A stretch of DNA of 64,000 bases. Source: Putridiphycobacter sp045110285. GTDB taxonomy: Bacteria; Bacteroidota; Bacteroidia; Flavobacteriales_D; Crocinitomicaceae. Of the stretch, positions 35,282 through 45,112 are shown in pieces. The notes under the pieces were generated by a model. That model was not told the DNA's origin. It ran no database searches and saw only the letters and a program-made list of their open reading frames with translations. The stretch is from assembly GCA_045110285.1 (NCBI GenBank), contig JBGCGA010000029.1, positions 14,932 through 78,931 of the forward strand, given 5' to 3'. Positions within the stretch are counted from its first letter, which is position 1. Each line of letters starts with the position of its first letter. The position numbers and the translations under genes are program-made.

Positions 35282-35302
35282 CAAATATAATAGTATTACT
35301 AT
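35282..35302 (-). promoter_or_regulatory. -7 element and palindrome before the ABC-HlyD-TolC operon
   Basis: TATATTTG on the minus strand (35289-35282) matches TAnnTTTG, 50 nt before the ATG. Next to it, ATAGTA-T-TACTAT (35290-35302) is a perfect 6 bp inverted repeat lying between the -7 and -33 regions, a good place for an operator. Confidence 0.45.
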
Positions 35303-35391
35303 CATTTTAATGAGTGAAGGTATTAAATTTTTGTTAAAATCTTAAAATACGTACACTCTCAAAACTATCATAAAACCTATCAATCAATAAA

Positions 35392-37512
35392 TTACTCTAA
35401 CTCCTCTAAACTTGTTGATATTACAAAATTACCCATTAATACTTTAATTTTTTTTCCGGAAATAGATTCAACAATTCCTGTTTTAGCTTGGTGCTTTAGC
35501 TTTACCTTGTCACCAACTCTAACTTTTTTAGGCTCTGTTAGTACTTTCTTTTGGATTGGTTTTTCAACAATACTGGTTGACTCAGGCAAATCAGGTAATT
35601 TCAATTTTTGGTTCAATTCAATGGGTTTATTCTTTACTACAACCTTTGCTTTTTCAATTGCCACCAATTTTCTAATCGCCTCATTAAGTATTTTATTGGT
35701 TTTATGATGCTTGTGCTTCTTTATTAAGTCAAATATCTTTTTACCAATCGTTACAAATTTATTCTGCTGCTCAAAAAACTGCGTTTGCCGCTTCGCTTTT
35801 TCATTTAATACATTTAGCTTTTTTTCATAAGCCTTAATGTCTTTATTTGCTTTAGCATTTGCTGCAAATTGTTCGGAATTTATTTTCTTAAATTTCGACT
35901 TCTCTTTTTGTAAAGCCACAGTTAAAGCATCTATTTTCAATTTATTATCAGACACTTTTGCTTTTGCTTGATCAATGATAAATCGATCAATTTCATTAAA
36001 CTCCGCAACTTCAAACGTAAATGATGAGCCTGGTTGACCTACTGATAACTGATAGAGTGGACTTAATTTTTTGGTATCGAATAGCATGCAGGCATTTACA
36101 GCTTGAGGTAAAGTGGATGTTAGAATCTTGATATTGGTATAATGTGTTGTTATTACAGCAAAAGCTTCTTTTTGGTAAAGCTCTTCATAAAAGACCTCAG
36201 CTAATGCGCCTCCTAGTTCAGGGTCAGACCCAGATCCAAACTCATCCAATAATAATAGAGTATTTTCATCAACTGTTTTTAAAAAGTAAGCCATTCGCTT
36301 TAGACGATAGCTATATGTGCTTAATTGATTTTCGATTGATTGATTGTCGCCTATGTCCGACATAATTGAATTAAACCAACCTCCAACACTGCCCTCGCCT
36401 ACAGGTATTAATAAGCCAGACTGTAACATGACCTGTAACAAACCCACTGTTTTTAAAGTCACAGATTTGCCACCGGCATTTGGCCCTGAAATGACCAAAA
36501 ATCGGCTATCTGGGGATAAGTCCAAATTCTGCCCCATGGTGGTCATTCCCACCGATTCATTTTTCAGCAATAAGATTGGATGTTTAGCCTTTTGCCACGA
36601 CATCACTCTGTCATTGACTAATTTTGGCTTTATTGCTCCCATACTTTCTGCCAATAACACTTTTGCATTATATACATCAAACCTGACCAATAGTCGTTGA
36701 AAAGCTTCCAAATTATCCTTTTCATTTCTTAACTCATTGGTAATGGCTTCTAATATTTTGTACAACTCATGTCGTTCTTCAATCTTTAAAGTATCTTGAT
36801 GGCTATTTAAAATAATGTTCTCCTTGGGTTCAACATAAGTATAGTTTCCCTTTGCACTAATGCCATGAATTTTACCAGGTATCCTTTTTTTATAAGTTGA
36901 CTGAACGGTTAAAAGTCGCCTATTATCCAAATGAGTCTCCTCGCTATCGCCCAATAATTCTTCTCCTCTGTACACGCGCAACAAGCGCTCAAAATTTTTA
37001 TTAATGACTTTATAATTAGAGGCTTGCTGTGATCTGATTTGATTAAGCTGAACTGTTGCATCATCTTTTATAATGAACTTTTTAGTATCCAGTACTTTCA
37101 AAATGATGTTAAATACTGAATCAATACTAGTGATGTGAGAACAAGCATTGTAAACCAGCGGAAGAATAACTTGATTTTGCTTTGCAAATTTTAGCAGTGC
37201 TTTGGTCCCTTGACATAAATTGAAAATTTTCACCAATTCATCAACAATCAAAACACCATTTTCAATCCTGAGCATTTTAAGTGCATCATCAATATCTTCG
37301 GCGTTGGAGTGCGGAAAATTAAGTTGACTATCGTGATAAATTCTTTGAATTTCAGACACTAAACTCAACTCACGGTCCGCCGCTTCAATATTGGCGAAAA
37401 ACTTTAGATGCGAAGCGATTGTTTTTGCCTTTTGCGACTTACAGTACCCTGCTAGTAGTTCGCAAACTAAGTCAAATTCCAATTCTTTTCTACTTTGTAA
37501 GTCTAATGACAT
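35392..37512 (-). CDS. MutS2-like ATPase without Smr domain
   Basis: This 706 aa protein has MutS2 core and clamp regions, then Walker A (GPNAGGKSVTLKT) near residue 345, Walker B (LLLLDEFGSGSDP) near 425, and a Lys-rich coiled coil (510-620). The C-terminus is a KOW-like strand region (VRVGDKVKLKHQAKTG...) and lacks the Smr nuclease domain that ends MutS2 of Firmicutes (about 780 aa). The absence of Smr seems usual in Flavobacteriia. It probably acts on recombination intermediates or collided ribosomes. A -7 element lies just upstream of its ATG. Confidence 0.88.
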   Translation of the reverse strand: MSLDLQSRKELEFDLVCELLAGYCKSQKAKTIASHLKFFANIEAADRELSLVSEIQRIYHDSQLNFPHSNAEDIDDALKMLRIENGVLIVDELVKIFNLCQGTKALLKFAKQNQVILPLVYNACSHITSIDSVFNIILKVLDTKKFIIKDDATVQLNQIRSQQASNYKVINKNFERLLRVYRGEELLGDSEETHLDNRRLLTVQSTYKKRIPGKIHGISAKGNYTYVEPKENIILNSHQDTLKIEERHELYKILEAITNELRNEKDNLEAFQRLLVRFDVYNAKVLLAESMGAIKPKLVNDRVMSWQKAKHPILLLKNESVGMTTMGQNLDLSPDSRFLVISGPNAGGKSVTLKTVGLLQVMLQSGLLIPVGEGSVGGWFNSIMSDIGDNQSIENQLSTYSYRLKRMAYFLKTVDENTLLLLDEFGSGSDPELGGALAEVFYEELYQKEAFAVITTHYTNIKILTSTLPQAVNACMLFDTKKLSPLYQLSVGQPGSSFTFEVAEFNEIDRFIIDQAKAKVSDNKLKIDALTVALQKEKSKFKKINSEQFAANAKANKDIKAYEKKLNVLNEKAKRQTQFFEQQNKFVTIGKKIFDLIKKHKHHKTNKILNEAIRKLVAIEKAKVVVKNKPIELNQKLKLPDLPESTSIVEKPIQKKVLTEPKKVRVGDKVKLKHQAKTGIVESISGKKIKVLMGNFVISTSLEELE

Positions 37513-37528
37513 GCTTTAAAACAAAAAG

Positions 37529-37536
37529 CAAAAGTA
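37529..37536 (-). promoter_or_regulatory. Candidate -7 element of the MutS2-like gene
   Basis: TACTTTTG on the minus strand matches TAnnTTTG 16 nt before the ATG at 37512. No -33 TTG is clear, and A-richness around it makes a chance match possible. Confidence 0.35.
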
Positions 37537-37557
37537 CAACAAAATTGAATGAGTGAA

Positions 37558-38268
37558 TTAGAGATTAAATGTAAATCTATCAATTACAATTATTGCTTTT
37601 TTTACAGCACTGTCAGATGAAATAAATTCGATATCGCCCATCAAGTTGCTACTCGTCTCTGTTGGATAGTTGTAATCTAAACTTAATTTCACATCAATAG
37701 GTATTTCAGAGAGCTTATCATCCGATTCTGTTAAAATAACGCCTTCGTAATCCCAGCTAAAACCCATAAATTTAAAATCATTCCCATTCCAGGTTTCAAG
37801 CTCGTCAATCGGCATTCCCAGCCTTAATCCAGTTCTACTTTCAATACTACTACCGGACGATAGTTCTCCTTTTTCATCAAACTGAAAATAATTAGCTTCT
37901 ATAAAATCAAGTTGGTCGTTATTTTTTTTCTGCCAACAATACTTAATGACGTGTTTATTTTGCGGATTTATTAAGTAGGTGACTTCAACTTTTACCGTGC
38001 CCTCTGCGTACCATAAAATTTCATCTTTTAGTTGCGTACTATCAAATGTTTGGTACAATTCAAGTTTAGACTTTATTTTGGCATAATCTTCAAAGTACTC
38101 AAATGACGGAACTTCTGGCATCCGTTCTTCCTTTTCGAGCCGAGCATTTGAATCCACGTCCTGAACCTCTAAGGCGTCTTGAACCGGCACAGCTCCTTTA
38201 TCGGATTGCTGGGTTTGACAGCTCACAATAATTAGAACGGTAGAAATGTAACTAATATACTTTCTCAT
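37558..38268 (-). CDS. Hypothetical lipoprotein, 236 aa
   Basis: This protein has a lipoprotein signal (Cys17 in VLIIVSC) and then an acidic linker with many Glu and Asp. The remaining part is a mixed alpha/beta domain with no motif I know; a short stretch GLRLGMPIDELETWNG resembles periplasmic proteins that bind a partner through a small alpha/beta fold. It lies between a terminator upstream (38297) and the MutS2 promoter region, so it is likely an independent unit. Confidence 0.65.
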   Translation of the reverse strand: MRKYISYISTVLIIVSCQTQQSDKGAVPVQDALEVQDVDSNARLEKEERMPEVPSFEYFEDYAKIKSKLELYQTFDSTQLKDEILWYAEGTVKVEVTYLINPQNKHVIKYCWQKKNNDQLDFIEANYFQFDEKGELSSGSSIESRTGLRLGMPIDELETWNGNDFKFMGFSWDYEGVILTESDDKLSEIPIDVKLSLDYNYPTETSSNLMGDIEFISSDSAVKKAIIVIDRFTFNL

Positions 38269-38296
38269 AAAACTACTTTTAGATCAGTTAATATAA

Positions 38297-38333
38297 CAAA
38301 AAAAGCCCATCCGTAAATTACGAATGGGCTCTT
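38297..38333 (-). terminator. Terminator of the T9SS gene at 38352
   Basis: AGCCCAT(C)CGTAA and TTACG(A)ATGGGCT form a 12 bp hairpin with one mismatch, followed on the minus strand by seven T. It lies 19 nt after the stop of the T9SS gene. Confidence 0.8.
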
Positions 38334-38351
38334 GAAAAGAATAAACTAAAA

Positions 38352-40667
38352 CTAGTTTTTCACAAATACTTTTCTTGCACTTGCGTCAGAAGACTTAACT
38401 TCAATAATATATGTACCAGCTTCTAATGCTTCAACATTGATAGTTGAGATATTTGCATTGTTAAGCGTTGATTCATTTAATACAACTCTTCCTTCAATAT
38501 CGTACACTGTGTATCCAGCAACTTCATTTAAGTTAGTGTTGATGTTTAACACGTTTGAAGCTGGACTTGGGAATACAGATAATGTGATTCCGTTTTCTTC
38601 AGAAACACTTGTAAAGTCGATTGTAGTACAAGCTGATTGATCAGAACATCCACCTTCTGAAATGATTACAGCATAACTTCCAATTGTTCCGTTTGCACCT
38701 GCAGTTGGCGTAAAGTTTACACCTGTTGCACCTGGGATAGCAGCATCACCATTGTTACAGTCAACCCATTGGTAAGTCACACCAGCACCAGTATAATTCG
38801 CACTGATTGTTGCAATTGCTGCAGTAACAGTTACTGAAGGATCAATCACTACTTCGTTTAGAGTTAAAGTTACAACACTATCACAACCGCCTACTGACGT
38901 ATAAGTTTCATTATATGTACCACCTGTAGTTAAAGTTTGTGAACCAAAAGTATAACTTGTTCCTGTACAGAAATCGTCACCAAAAGAACTTGTGTATTGA
39001 GTTACTGGAGTAATTGTTGTACTTCCTGTAGCTGATGTACATCCGTTTAAAGAGCCAGTTACAACATAAGTTGAGGCTGCTGTAGGAGAATACATATATG
39101 AGTTAGAAGCTGTGTTTTGAACACTTGATCCACCAACAACAAAATCATATGAGGTTAACCCTGCAGGGTTTGCAGTTAAAGTCACTGGCGCAGAAGCACA
39201 AAAGTTTCCGTTTGCATCAGCATTAGAAGTAACAGTTACATCTCCGAAAGACACCTCAGCGTTAATTAAGAATGCACCAAAACCTACTTGAGGAGTTTGA
39301 GCTCCACCACCTGTAGGAATTGTGAAGTATGCACCTGGGAAAACACTGAATTGATCAGAAGTTGCTAACGGAAAATACCCTGTATTTGCATTTGCATTTT
39401 GTCTGAATCCAACATAGACCGTTTGTCCAGCATAATCAACTCCACCGTTGATGAAATCTAAAGTTACAGGTTGACCTAAATCTGCAGCAGTTATGCTATA
39501 GTTAGCAGTAGAATCAACAATAACTCCTGAAGTATTTACTAAAACACCTTTAATAGAATTACCAGTTGTTGCAGCATCATTCGAAATTGTTGGGATGGAA
39601 GCCTTAACATAAGCTGGTGCTCCAGCAGGAACATTTACAGCAATGGCTAAAATTCCTGTTCCTGTATTATATCCCAAACCACTACTTACTGGTGAAATTG
39701 GGGCAATGCTCATAAAAGAACAACTTACATTTTGAGTAGTTGTATCTGCATTGTTTGTGTTGATATCATCAGAAGGAACTGATACAATGTATGTGTTTGT
39801 TCCTGTATTTACTGTTGGTACACCTGTAAAAGTTACAGTTTCAACAGCTCCTGGAGCAATTGTAGGAATAGTTTCAACAATTGATGCAGTGTTTGCACCA
39901 GACACAGTTAAAGTAACAGGTACATTAGTTAAGGTTGTATTAGATGTATTAGTTACATAACCAAAAGCATCTGAAGTTGCTTGATACGCTTTGTTTACAT
40001 TTCCAAAAACAGGACGAACTGCATTTACAGTCATGTCATTTGCATTTGGGTTTGGTAAACCAAATCTAATTTCTGGTCTGAAACTTGAAGAAGCAGTTAA
40101 CGTTGCACCTGGAGTAGCTGTAGTTGTAGACTCCATTAGTAACCCACCTGCAATTGTGTTATTACACAAATAGGTAGCTGGAACAGTGCTGAAAGTAGTT
40201 GCAGCATAGTCATATGCAACATAAATACCTCCACCTGTGTATGTAAATGCACCAGTTGTTGCCAAATCAATATTTACAGCACCAGTTGATACAGGTAAAG
40301 TGATTGCTCCATTATAAACACTAGTCATAGTACCAATTGCCGTAGCCCATGTTGTAGACTTTAAATTTGTAACATCAGCAGTATTTTCAAGGTAGAATTG
40401 AATATTACCTGTTGCATTACCAGCTACACCAGCCGATAAAGTAAATCCAATACTAGTAATCACGTCTCCGTTAGTAATTGTATTTACTTCAGAAGCAGGG
40501 ATAATTAGGTGTGCTCTTAAAGTGGTATGACCTGCAAAACCGTTTGGTGCTCTCAATTGCGTAGTTGATCCATTGTTTGCTGGAGAGCCAGTACTAATGT
40601 TTACTTGCGCTTGTGAACCCAAAGCAGTAAAGATTGCAAGGGATAAAGTAAGTAATTTTCTTTTCAT
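38352..40667 (-). CDS. Large T9SS type A surface protein 1 (tandem paralogue)
   Basis: This 771 aa secreted protein has a signal peptide (cut after GSQAQ, about residue 20). Residues 20-210 form a beta-rich domain shared with the next gene (PNGFAGHTTLRAHLIIP, LQFYLENT). Ig/CARDB-like repeats follow, then SYDFVVGGSSVQN and adhesin-type Thr/Gly-rich segments, and a T9SS type A tail (VFPSPASNVLNI ... LEAGTYIIEV, final RKVFVKN). The protein is Thr- and Ser-rich with few Lys. It is probably a surface adhesin or matrix protein. It has its own terminator and a 313 nt gap upstream. Confidence 0.85.
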   Translation of the reverse strand: MKRKLLTLSLAIFTALGSQAQVNISTGSPANNGSTTQLRAPNGFAGHTTLRAHLIIPASEVNTITNGDVITSIGFTLSAGVAGNATGNIQFYLENTADVTNLKSTTWATAIGTMTSVYNGAITLPVSTGAVNIDLATTGAFTYTGGGIYVAYDYAATTFSTVPATYLCNNTIAGGLLMESTTTATPGATLTASSSFRPEIRFGLPNPNANDMTVNAVRPVFGNVNKAYQATSDAFGYVTNTSNTTLTNVPVTLTVSGANTASIVETIPTIAPGAVETVTFTGVPTVNTGTNTYIVSVPSDDINTNNADTTTQNVSCSFMSIAPISPVSSGLGYNTGTGILAIAVNVPAGAPAYVKASIPTISNDAATTGNSIKGVLVNTSGVIVDSTANYSITAADLGQPVTLDFINGGVDYAGQTVYVGFRQNANANTGYFPLATSDQFSVFPGAYFTIPTGGGAQTPQVGFGAFLINAEVSFGDVTVTSNADANGNFCASAPVTLTANPAGLTSYDFVVGGSSVQNTASNSYMYSPTAASTYVVTGSLNGCTSATGSTTITPVTQYTSSFGDDFCTGTSYTFGSQTLTTGGTYNETYTSVGGCDSVVTLTLNEVVIDPSVTVTAAIATISANYTGAGVTYQWVDCNNGDAAIPGATGVNFTPTAGANGTIGSYAVIISEGGCSDQSACTTIDFTSVSEENGITLSVFPSPASNVLNINTNLNEVAGYTVYDIEGRVVLNESTLNNANISTINVEALEAGTYIIEVKSSDASARKVFVKN

Positions 40668-40923
40668 AATAATATTTTTAGTTTGCGTAAAAGTATTATA
40701 AAACTGTTAAATAATAAAATAATTTGATTACTAAATCTTGCGTAATTTGCTTTTTTTTTGTTTGGTGCTCACTACCAAAAGTGAACATTTTTTGCAACAG
40801 ATTGTAAATTAATATTTTAAATATATTTAAACAAAATACCACTACATGGAATAAAAAAGATTAAGACTCTATTAGTCAGTATAATTTAGCAACCATTCTT
40901 TGATGCGGTGCTTAAAAAAAAAG

Positions 40924-40957
40924 AAAAGCCCTCAAACATGACTGCAAGAGGACTTTT
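40924..40957 (-). terminator. Terminator of the T9SS gene at 40981, in the 313 nt gap
   Basis: AAAAGCCCTC and GAGGACTTTT form an imperfect hairpin (one C-A mismatch), followed on the minus strand by a T-rich tract. The rest of the 40668-40980 gap, which must also hold the promoter of the downstream paralogue, shows AT-rich sequence and no clear TAnnTTTG. Confidence 0.6.
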
Positions 40958-40980
40958 GAGAAGTAAAGAATGACTAGATA

Positions 40981-43425
40981 TTATTTTACGAATACCCTAT
41001 TAATCGATTTTTCTCCTGCATTCAAGGTTAAAAAATAGGTACCAGCTTCCAAATCAGCAGTATTAATTGTTAAAACATCTTGCTGATCAAACCAACCTTC
41101 TAAAACTTTTTTGCCAGTTGCATCATATACGACATATGTTTTAATGTTAGTTAAAGTGGTTTCAATATTTAGAACATCAACCACTGGATTTGGAAATAAA
41201 CCGATTTCAGCACCAGTGTAATCTTCAACAGTTGTAAAATCAATAGTGGTACACGGAGAAGTTTCTGAGCAATTACCTGAAGTGACTTGTACAGCATAAT
41301 TTCCTACAATTCCCATATCATCTGTTGGGGTAAAGCTTTGGGAAGTTGCTCCAGGAATGGCGTTATTATTATCACAATTAATCCATTGATATGTTGTTCC
41401 TGCTCCACCTGCAGCTACAGTTAAAGTTGCCCCGTTTTGAGCAATAGACATATCTTCCAGTAGCACTTCTAAGTTCAATGTAATGGTACTATCGCATCCT
41501 TCAGCATTTGGAATGACTTCGGTATAGGTTCCACTTACCGTTAAAGTTTGACCATTATAATCATATGAATCGCCAGCACAAATTGACGCATCAATGGTTG
41601 AACTAGACGTTTGAGCGACATCCAAATTTAGAGTAATAATGCTATCACAACCGCCAACAGCAGTTAATGTGGCTGTATATTGCCCTGAAGTATTTAAGGC
41701 TTGCCCATCAAAAAGATAAGTATCGTCTGAGCAAATATCTTCGGTTACTGTTGTGTTAAATTCGGTGACAGTTGTAACTATTATCGGAGTTGATAAGCTT
41801 GTACAATTATTTAATTCCAATTCAACTTCATATGTTGTTGTTGCTGCCGTGGCTACATTAAAGACTCCATTGGTATTAGATTGTAAACTGACCCCATTCC
41901 CTAAGAGAGTATAGTTATCGAAGGGAGTTGGGAAGGTAGTTAAAGTAATTGGACTACCAGCACAAATCGTATTTGTTGATGTGTTTGAACCTATATAAGT
42001 TGGTCTTGGCTCTACTGTTAAACCTACCATAAAGGGGAAAAATGGTGCTGCATTATAATAAGTATAAGCCCCTCCATTAATGCCGGTAGAAAAACTTCGA
42101 TCAGTTGGAATCACAATAGTCTCTTGCATTCCTAATGGAAAATAACCAAGATTTGCGTTAGCAGTTTGTCTTATACCAGCAAATACCGTTTGATTAGCAT
42201 AGTTCACATTACCGTTTAGTAACGGTAAACTGATGTTTTGACCGAGGTCTCCTGACGAAATAACGAATGGCAATGTTGAATCGATAATAGCTCCTGCACT
42301 ATTTAAAAGAACACCTTTTATTGTATTACCTGGCGAAGCAGCATTGTTGGCAACACGAAAATCAATTGCTGTGATATTGACTGGTAGTACATTAGGAATA
42401 TCATACTTTACTCCCAAAATTCCCTGAGCAGTGTTGAACCCGACAGCACTTGTTGCTGGACTAGAATCATTTAAACTTAGTTTATCGCAATTAACCGAAT
42501 GAATATATTGCAAAGAATCATTGAATGTTTGTTGATCTGGAGGAAGTGAAACTTTCACAATTTGACTTGGACTATCTCCCACAGGTACATTTGCAAAAGT
42601 TAATATTTGACTGCCACCGGCCCCTATTGCAGAAATAGTCTGATTATCAGTGTAAGTTGTTGTCCCAATTACTTCTAATGTGACAACTGCGCTGGTAACC
42701 GCCTGTGTGCCGACATTTGTTATTTCCACAAGCACATCATTATCTACCGTTAAATAAGCATTCGCTGTTCCAATTTCAGTATTTATAATTGTTACTTCTA
42801 AGTTATCTGTAAAAGGGTTGATATATGTAAATCGAGTTTCAGGTCTATCAGCACTTAAATCATTTACACTGTCAGATGGAGTAGAGACAGTTGTCGCGCT
42901 ATAACGTGTGCTAGCTGGCAAATTGTTGTTAACCAAGTAAACTGCAGGCGCACTGCCAGTAACCGAACTCACATATTCATATGCCACATACAGGCCTCCA
43001 CCTGTGTAAGTAAAAGGGCTGGTAATAGCAAAATCTGCCGGACCAGCAGCTGTTGGCACTACAAAAGGTCCGTTATAAACAGAAGTCATACTAGCAATTG
43101 CATTGCTCCAATTTGCTGACTTGATATTACCCAAATCAATAGTATTTTCTAAATAAAACTGTAAGGTTCCAGAAGCTGATCCTAGACCAGGCGCTTGTAT
43201 ATTTACTCCAATTTCATCAATTGATGTACCGGCTGGAATTGCTTGCAACTCATAAGCTGGAATAATAAAATGAGCTCTAATTGTACTGTGATCGGCTGTA
43301 CCATTTGGAGCGACTGACGTAGAAGTAAACCCATTATTTTCAGGCGCTATAATGGTTATATTCTGAGAAAAGGAGTAGTTAATAGATAAAGCTAAAATAA
43401 TAATAAAAAGTAATTTTGTTTTCAT
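40981..43425 (-). CDS. Large T9SS type A surface protein 2 (tandem paralogue)
   Basis: This 814 aa protein has a signal peptide (LALSINYSFSQ) and the same plan as its neighbour: N-terminal domain (PNGTADHSTIRAHFIIP, GTLQFYLENT), beta-sandwich segments with a CARDB-like part, two 40-residue repeats that each hold GGCDSIITLNLDV or EGCDSTITLNLEV (both with SGTYTE-type strands), and a T9SS tail (LFPNPVVDVLNI ... LEAGTYFLTL, final NRVFVK). The gene is longer by one repeat. Both copies likely arose from one duplication. It should be exported to the cell surface; an adhesive role is inferred. Confidence 0.85.
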   Translation of the reverse strand: MKTKLLFIIILALSINYSFSQNITIIAPENNGFTSTSVAPNGTADHSTIRAHFIIPAYELQAIPAGTSIDEIGVNIQAPGLGSASGTLQFYLENTIDLGNIKSANWSNAIASMTSVYNGPFVVPTAAGPADFAITSPFTYTGGGLYVAYEYVSSVTGSAPAVYLVNNNLPASTRYSATTVSTPSDSVNDLSADRPETRFTYINPFTDNLEVTIINTEIGTANAYLTVDNDVLVEITNVGTQAVTSAVVTLEVIGTTTYTDNQTISAIGAGGSQILTFANVPVGDSPSQIVKVSLPPDQQTFNDSLQYIHSVNCDKLSLNDSSPATSAVGFNTAQGILGVKYDIPNVLPVNITAIDFRVANNAASPGNTIKGVLLNSAGAIIDSTLPFVISSGDLGQNISLPLLNGNVNYANQTVFAGIRQTANANLGYFPLGMQETIVIPTDRSFSTGINGGAYTYYNAAPFFPFMVGLTVEPRPTYIGSNTSTNTICAGSPITLTTFPTPFDNYTLLGNGVSLQSNTNGVFNVATAATTTYEVELELNNCTSLSTPIIVTTVTEFNTTVTEDICSDDTYLFDGQALNTSGQYTATLTAVGGCDSIITLNLDVAQTSSSTIDASICAGDSYDYNGQTLTVSGTYTEVIPNAEGCDSTITLNLEVLLEDMSIAQNGATLTVAAGGAGTTYQWINCDNNNAIPGATSQSFTPTDDMGIVGNYAVQVTSGNCSETSPCTTIDFTTVEDYTGAEIGLFPNPVVDVLNIETTLTNIKTYVVYDATGKKVLEGWFDQQDVLTINTADLEAGTYFLTLNAGEKSINRVFVK

Positions 43426-43511
43426 GGCGGTAGATTTTGAGTTTTCTTAAATCTACTAAAAAAAATGATACCATTGACAAATAGGACTTAAAAACACTTT
43501 CAACAAGCCCA

Positions 43512-45047
43512 TTACCAACTTATTGGCATATAATCTTTCAAGAATTTTCCGCTCCAATGTTTACCTGAATTAATGCCATCAATTAAAGGGTCGAGTACGC
43601 GAGCAGCACCATCAACAATATCAAGTGGTGGTTGGAAATCATGATCTTTTTCTTTCTTTTTAGCTAATTCTATTGGGTCCTCGTCAGTTACCCAACCTGT
43701 ATCAACAGCATTAATAAAAACGCCGTCTGTAGCAAATTCACCAGCAGATGTATGCGTTAACATATTTAATGCTGCTTTAGCCATATTGGTGTGGGGATGG
43801 CGAGGATTCTTTTTAAAAGTTTCAAATTTCCCCTCCATGGCCGACACATTAATGATGTGTTTTTGCCCTGTATTTTCATTCCGCATTAAAACAGACAATC
43901 GGTTACAGAGCACAAATGGCGCAATGGAATTAACCAATTGTACTTCAACCATTTCTAAAGTTTCAATTTCGCCCAATTTTAATCGCCAACTGTTAGTTTT
44001 GCGTAAATCAACCTGCTGCAAATCGGCATCAAGTTCACCTTCTGGAAACACTTCATTAGCGGACAATGAATTATCGAAACTATATGGGATTTGCGACAAT
44101 TTAGCTGAAGCCCTCAACCCTATGCCTGGGGCTTCGCCGTGCCATGTTACCGGCATATTTTTTTTATCAACTGTTTGGTTGCTTAACGTATTTAACTCCG
44201 TTAAGCACTGTTGATGCGCTTTTAATAAGTCTTGAGCATAGTCAGGCAATTCAGTAAATGGTTTTTCTTCATTTTCCATCAAGTGTTTATAAAATCCTGC
44301 AGGTCGCCGCACAGTTTGAGCCGCATTATTAATTAGAATATCTAAGCGCTTATACTTCATTTCAATATAATTACAAAAAATCTCTACACTTGGGATATGT
44401 CTTAAATCTAACCCGTGAATATGCAATCTATGTCCCCAATCGGTGAAATCGTCTTCTTTAGAAAAACGCAAAGCAGAATCGACAGGGAAACGAGTAGTAG
44501 CCACAACTGTTGCCCCTGAACGAAGCATTATAAGTACAATATGATATCCAATTTTTAGGCGAGAACCTGTAACTACAGCCACTTGCCCACTTAGGTCGGC
44601 AGTTTGAAATCTTTTAGCATAATTATAGTCGCCACATTCACTACACATAGCATCATAAAAATGGTGAAGCTCTGTATATTCTTTTCGACAGACATAGCAG
44701 TTTCTGGCCGACTCTAAAACTTTCTTTTCAGTTTGTTTTGGTAATTCTAAAAACTTTGGAGCCACAAATACAGCATCCTCTCTTGCCGAACGAATCCCAG
44801 TTTCTTTTCGGGCATGTTTATCACGCTCTTGCTGTTTTCGTTTGGCAGCCTTTTTGGCATCTTTTCTTCTTCTGTCCGCTTCTGTTTTGGTTGGCCGAGA
44901 TAATTTGCCGGCGGCCATCATCAATTCTACCCTCTGGTCTTCTGGCAATTCAAATAACTGGTCAGTATTATTCAATAGCTGCTTTAAGGTGTCAATACAC
45001 TGCTGAATTTCTTCTTTGTTATTTTTATCGACTGCGGGTTTCATCAT
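43512..45047 (-). CDS. SDR-fold oxidoreductase-like protein with N-terminal zinc-binding cysteines
   Basis: This protein of about 511 aa has a charged N-terminal helical region (Lys/Arg-rich at 55-90), a Cys4 site (CYVC and CSEC with HH between, about residues 117-138) and then a short-chain dehydrogenase domain: VTGSRLKIG near 164, NNAAQT near 245, NVSAMEG near 400. The catalytic YxxxK position reads TNMAK, so the general-acid Tyr is Thr. I start at the ATG at 45047 because the TTG at 45062 overlaps a likely -7 element. Substrate is unknown; zinc-finger SDRs of this kind are known in some bacteria and protists. Confidence 0.78.
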   Translation of the reverse strand: MMKPAVDKNNKEEIQQCIDTLKQLLNNTDQLFELPEDQRVELMMAAGKLSRPTKTEADRRRKDAKKAAKRKQQERDKHARKETGIRSAREDAVFVAPKFLELPKQTEKKVLESARNCYVCRKEYTELHHFYDAMCSECGDYNYAKRFQTADLSGQVAVVTGSRLKIGYHIVLIMLRSGATVVATTRFPVDSALRFSKEDDFTDWGHRLHIHGLDLRHIPSVEIFCNYIEMKYKRLDILINNAAQTVRRPAGFYKHLMENEEKPFTELPDYAQDLLKAHQQCLTELNTLSNQTVDKKNMPVTWHGEAPGIGLRASAKLSQIPYSFDNSLSANEVFPEGELDADLQQVDLRKTNSWRLKLGEIETLEMVEVQLVNSIAPFVLCNRLSVLMRNENTGQKHIINVSAMEGKFETFKKNPRHPHTNMAKAALNMLTHTSAGEFATDGVFINAVDTGWVTDEDPIELAKKKEKDHDFQPPLDIVDGAARVLDPLIDGINSGKHWSGKFLKDYMPISW

Positions 45048-45059
45048 AATTTGAACTGA

Positions 45060-45067
45060 CAAAGATA
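45060..45067 (-). promoter_or_regulatory. Candidate -7 element of the SDR gene
   Basis: TATCTTTG on the minus strand matches TAnnTTTG. The start would fall near 45053, a few nt before the ATG at 45047, giving an almost leaderless message. No -33 TTG is at the right distance. Confidence 0.4.
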
Positions 45068-45112
45068 GATTAGAATATTAGAACATGACCTAAGGAACAA
45101 AAGATTTGCAAC

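Noticed and set aside
38437..40173. Open plus-strand frames antisense to the large T9SS gene
   Set aside because: They lie opposite a Thr/Ser-rich repetitive gene, whose composition leaves the antisense open; no domain or start context supports them.
45048..45062. TTG at 45062 as start of the SDR gene
   Set aside because: It overlaps a likely -7 element; the ATG at 45047 or 45044 is more credible.
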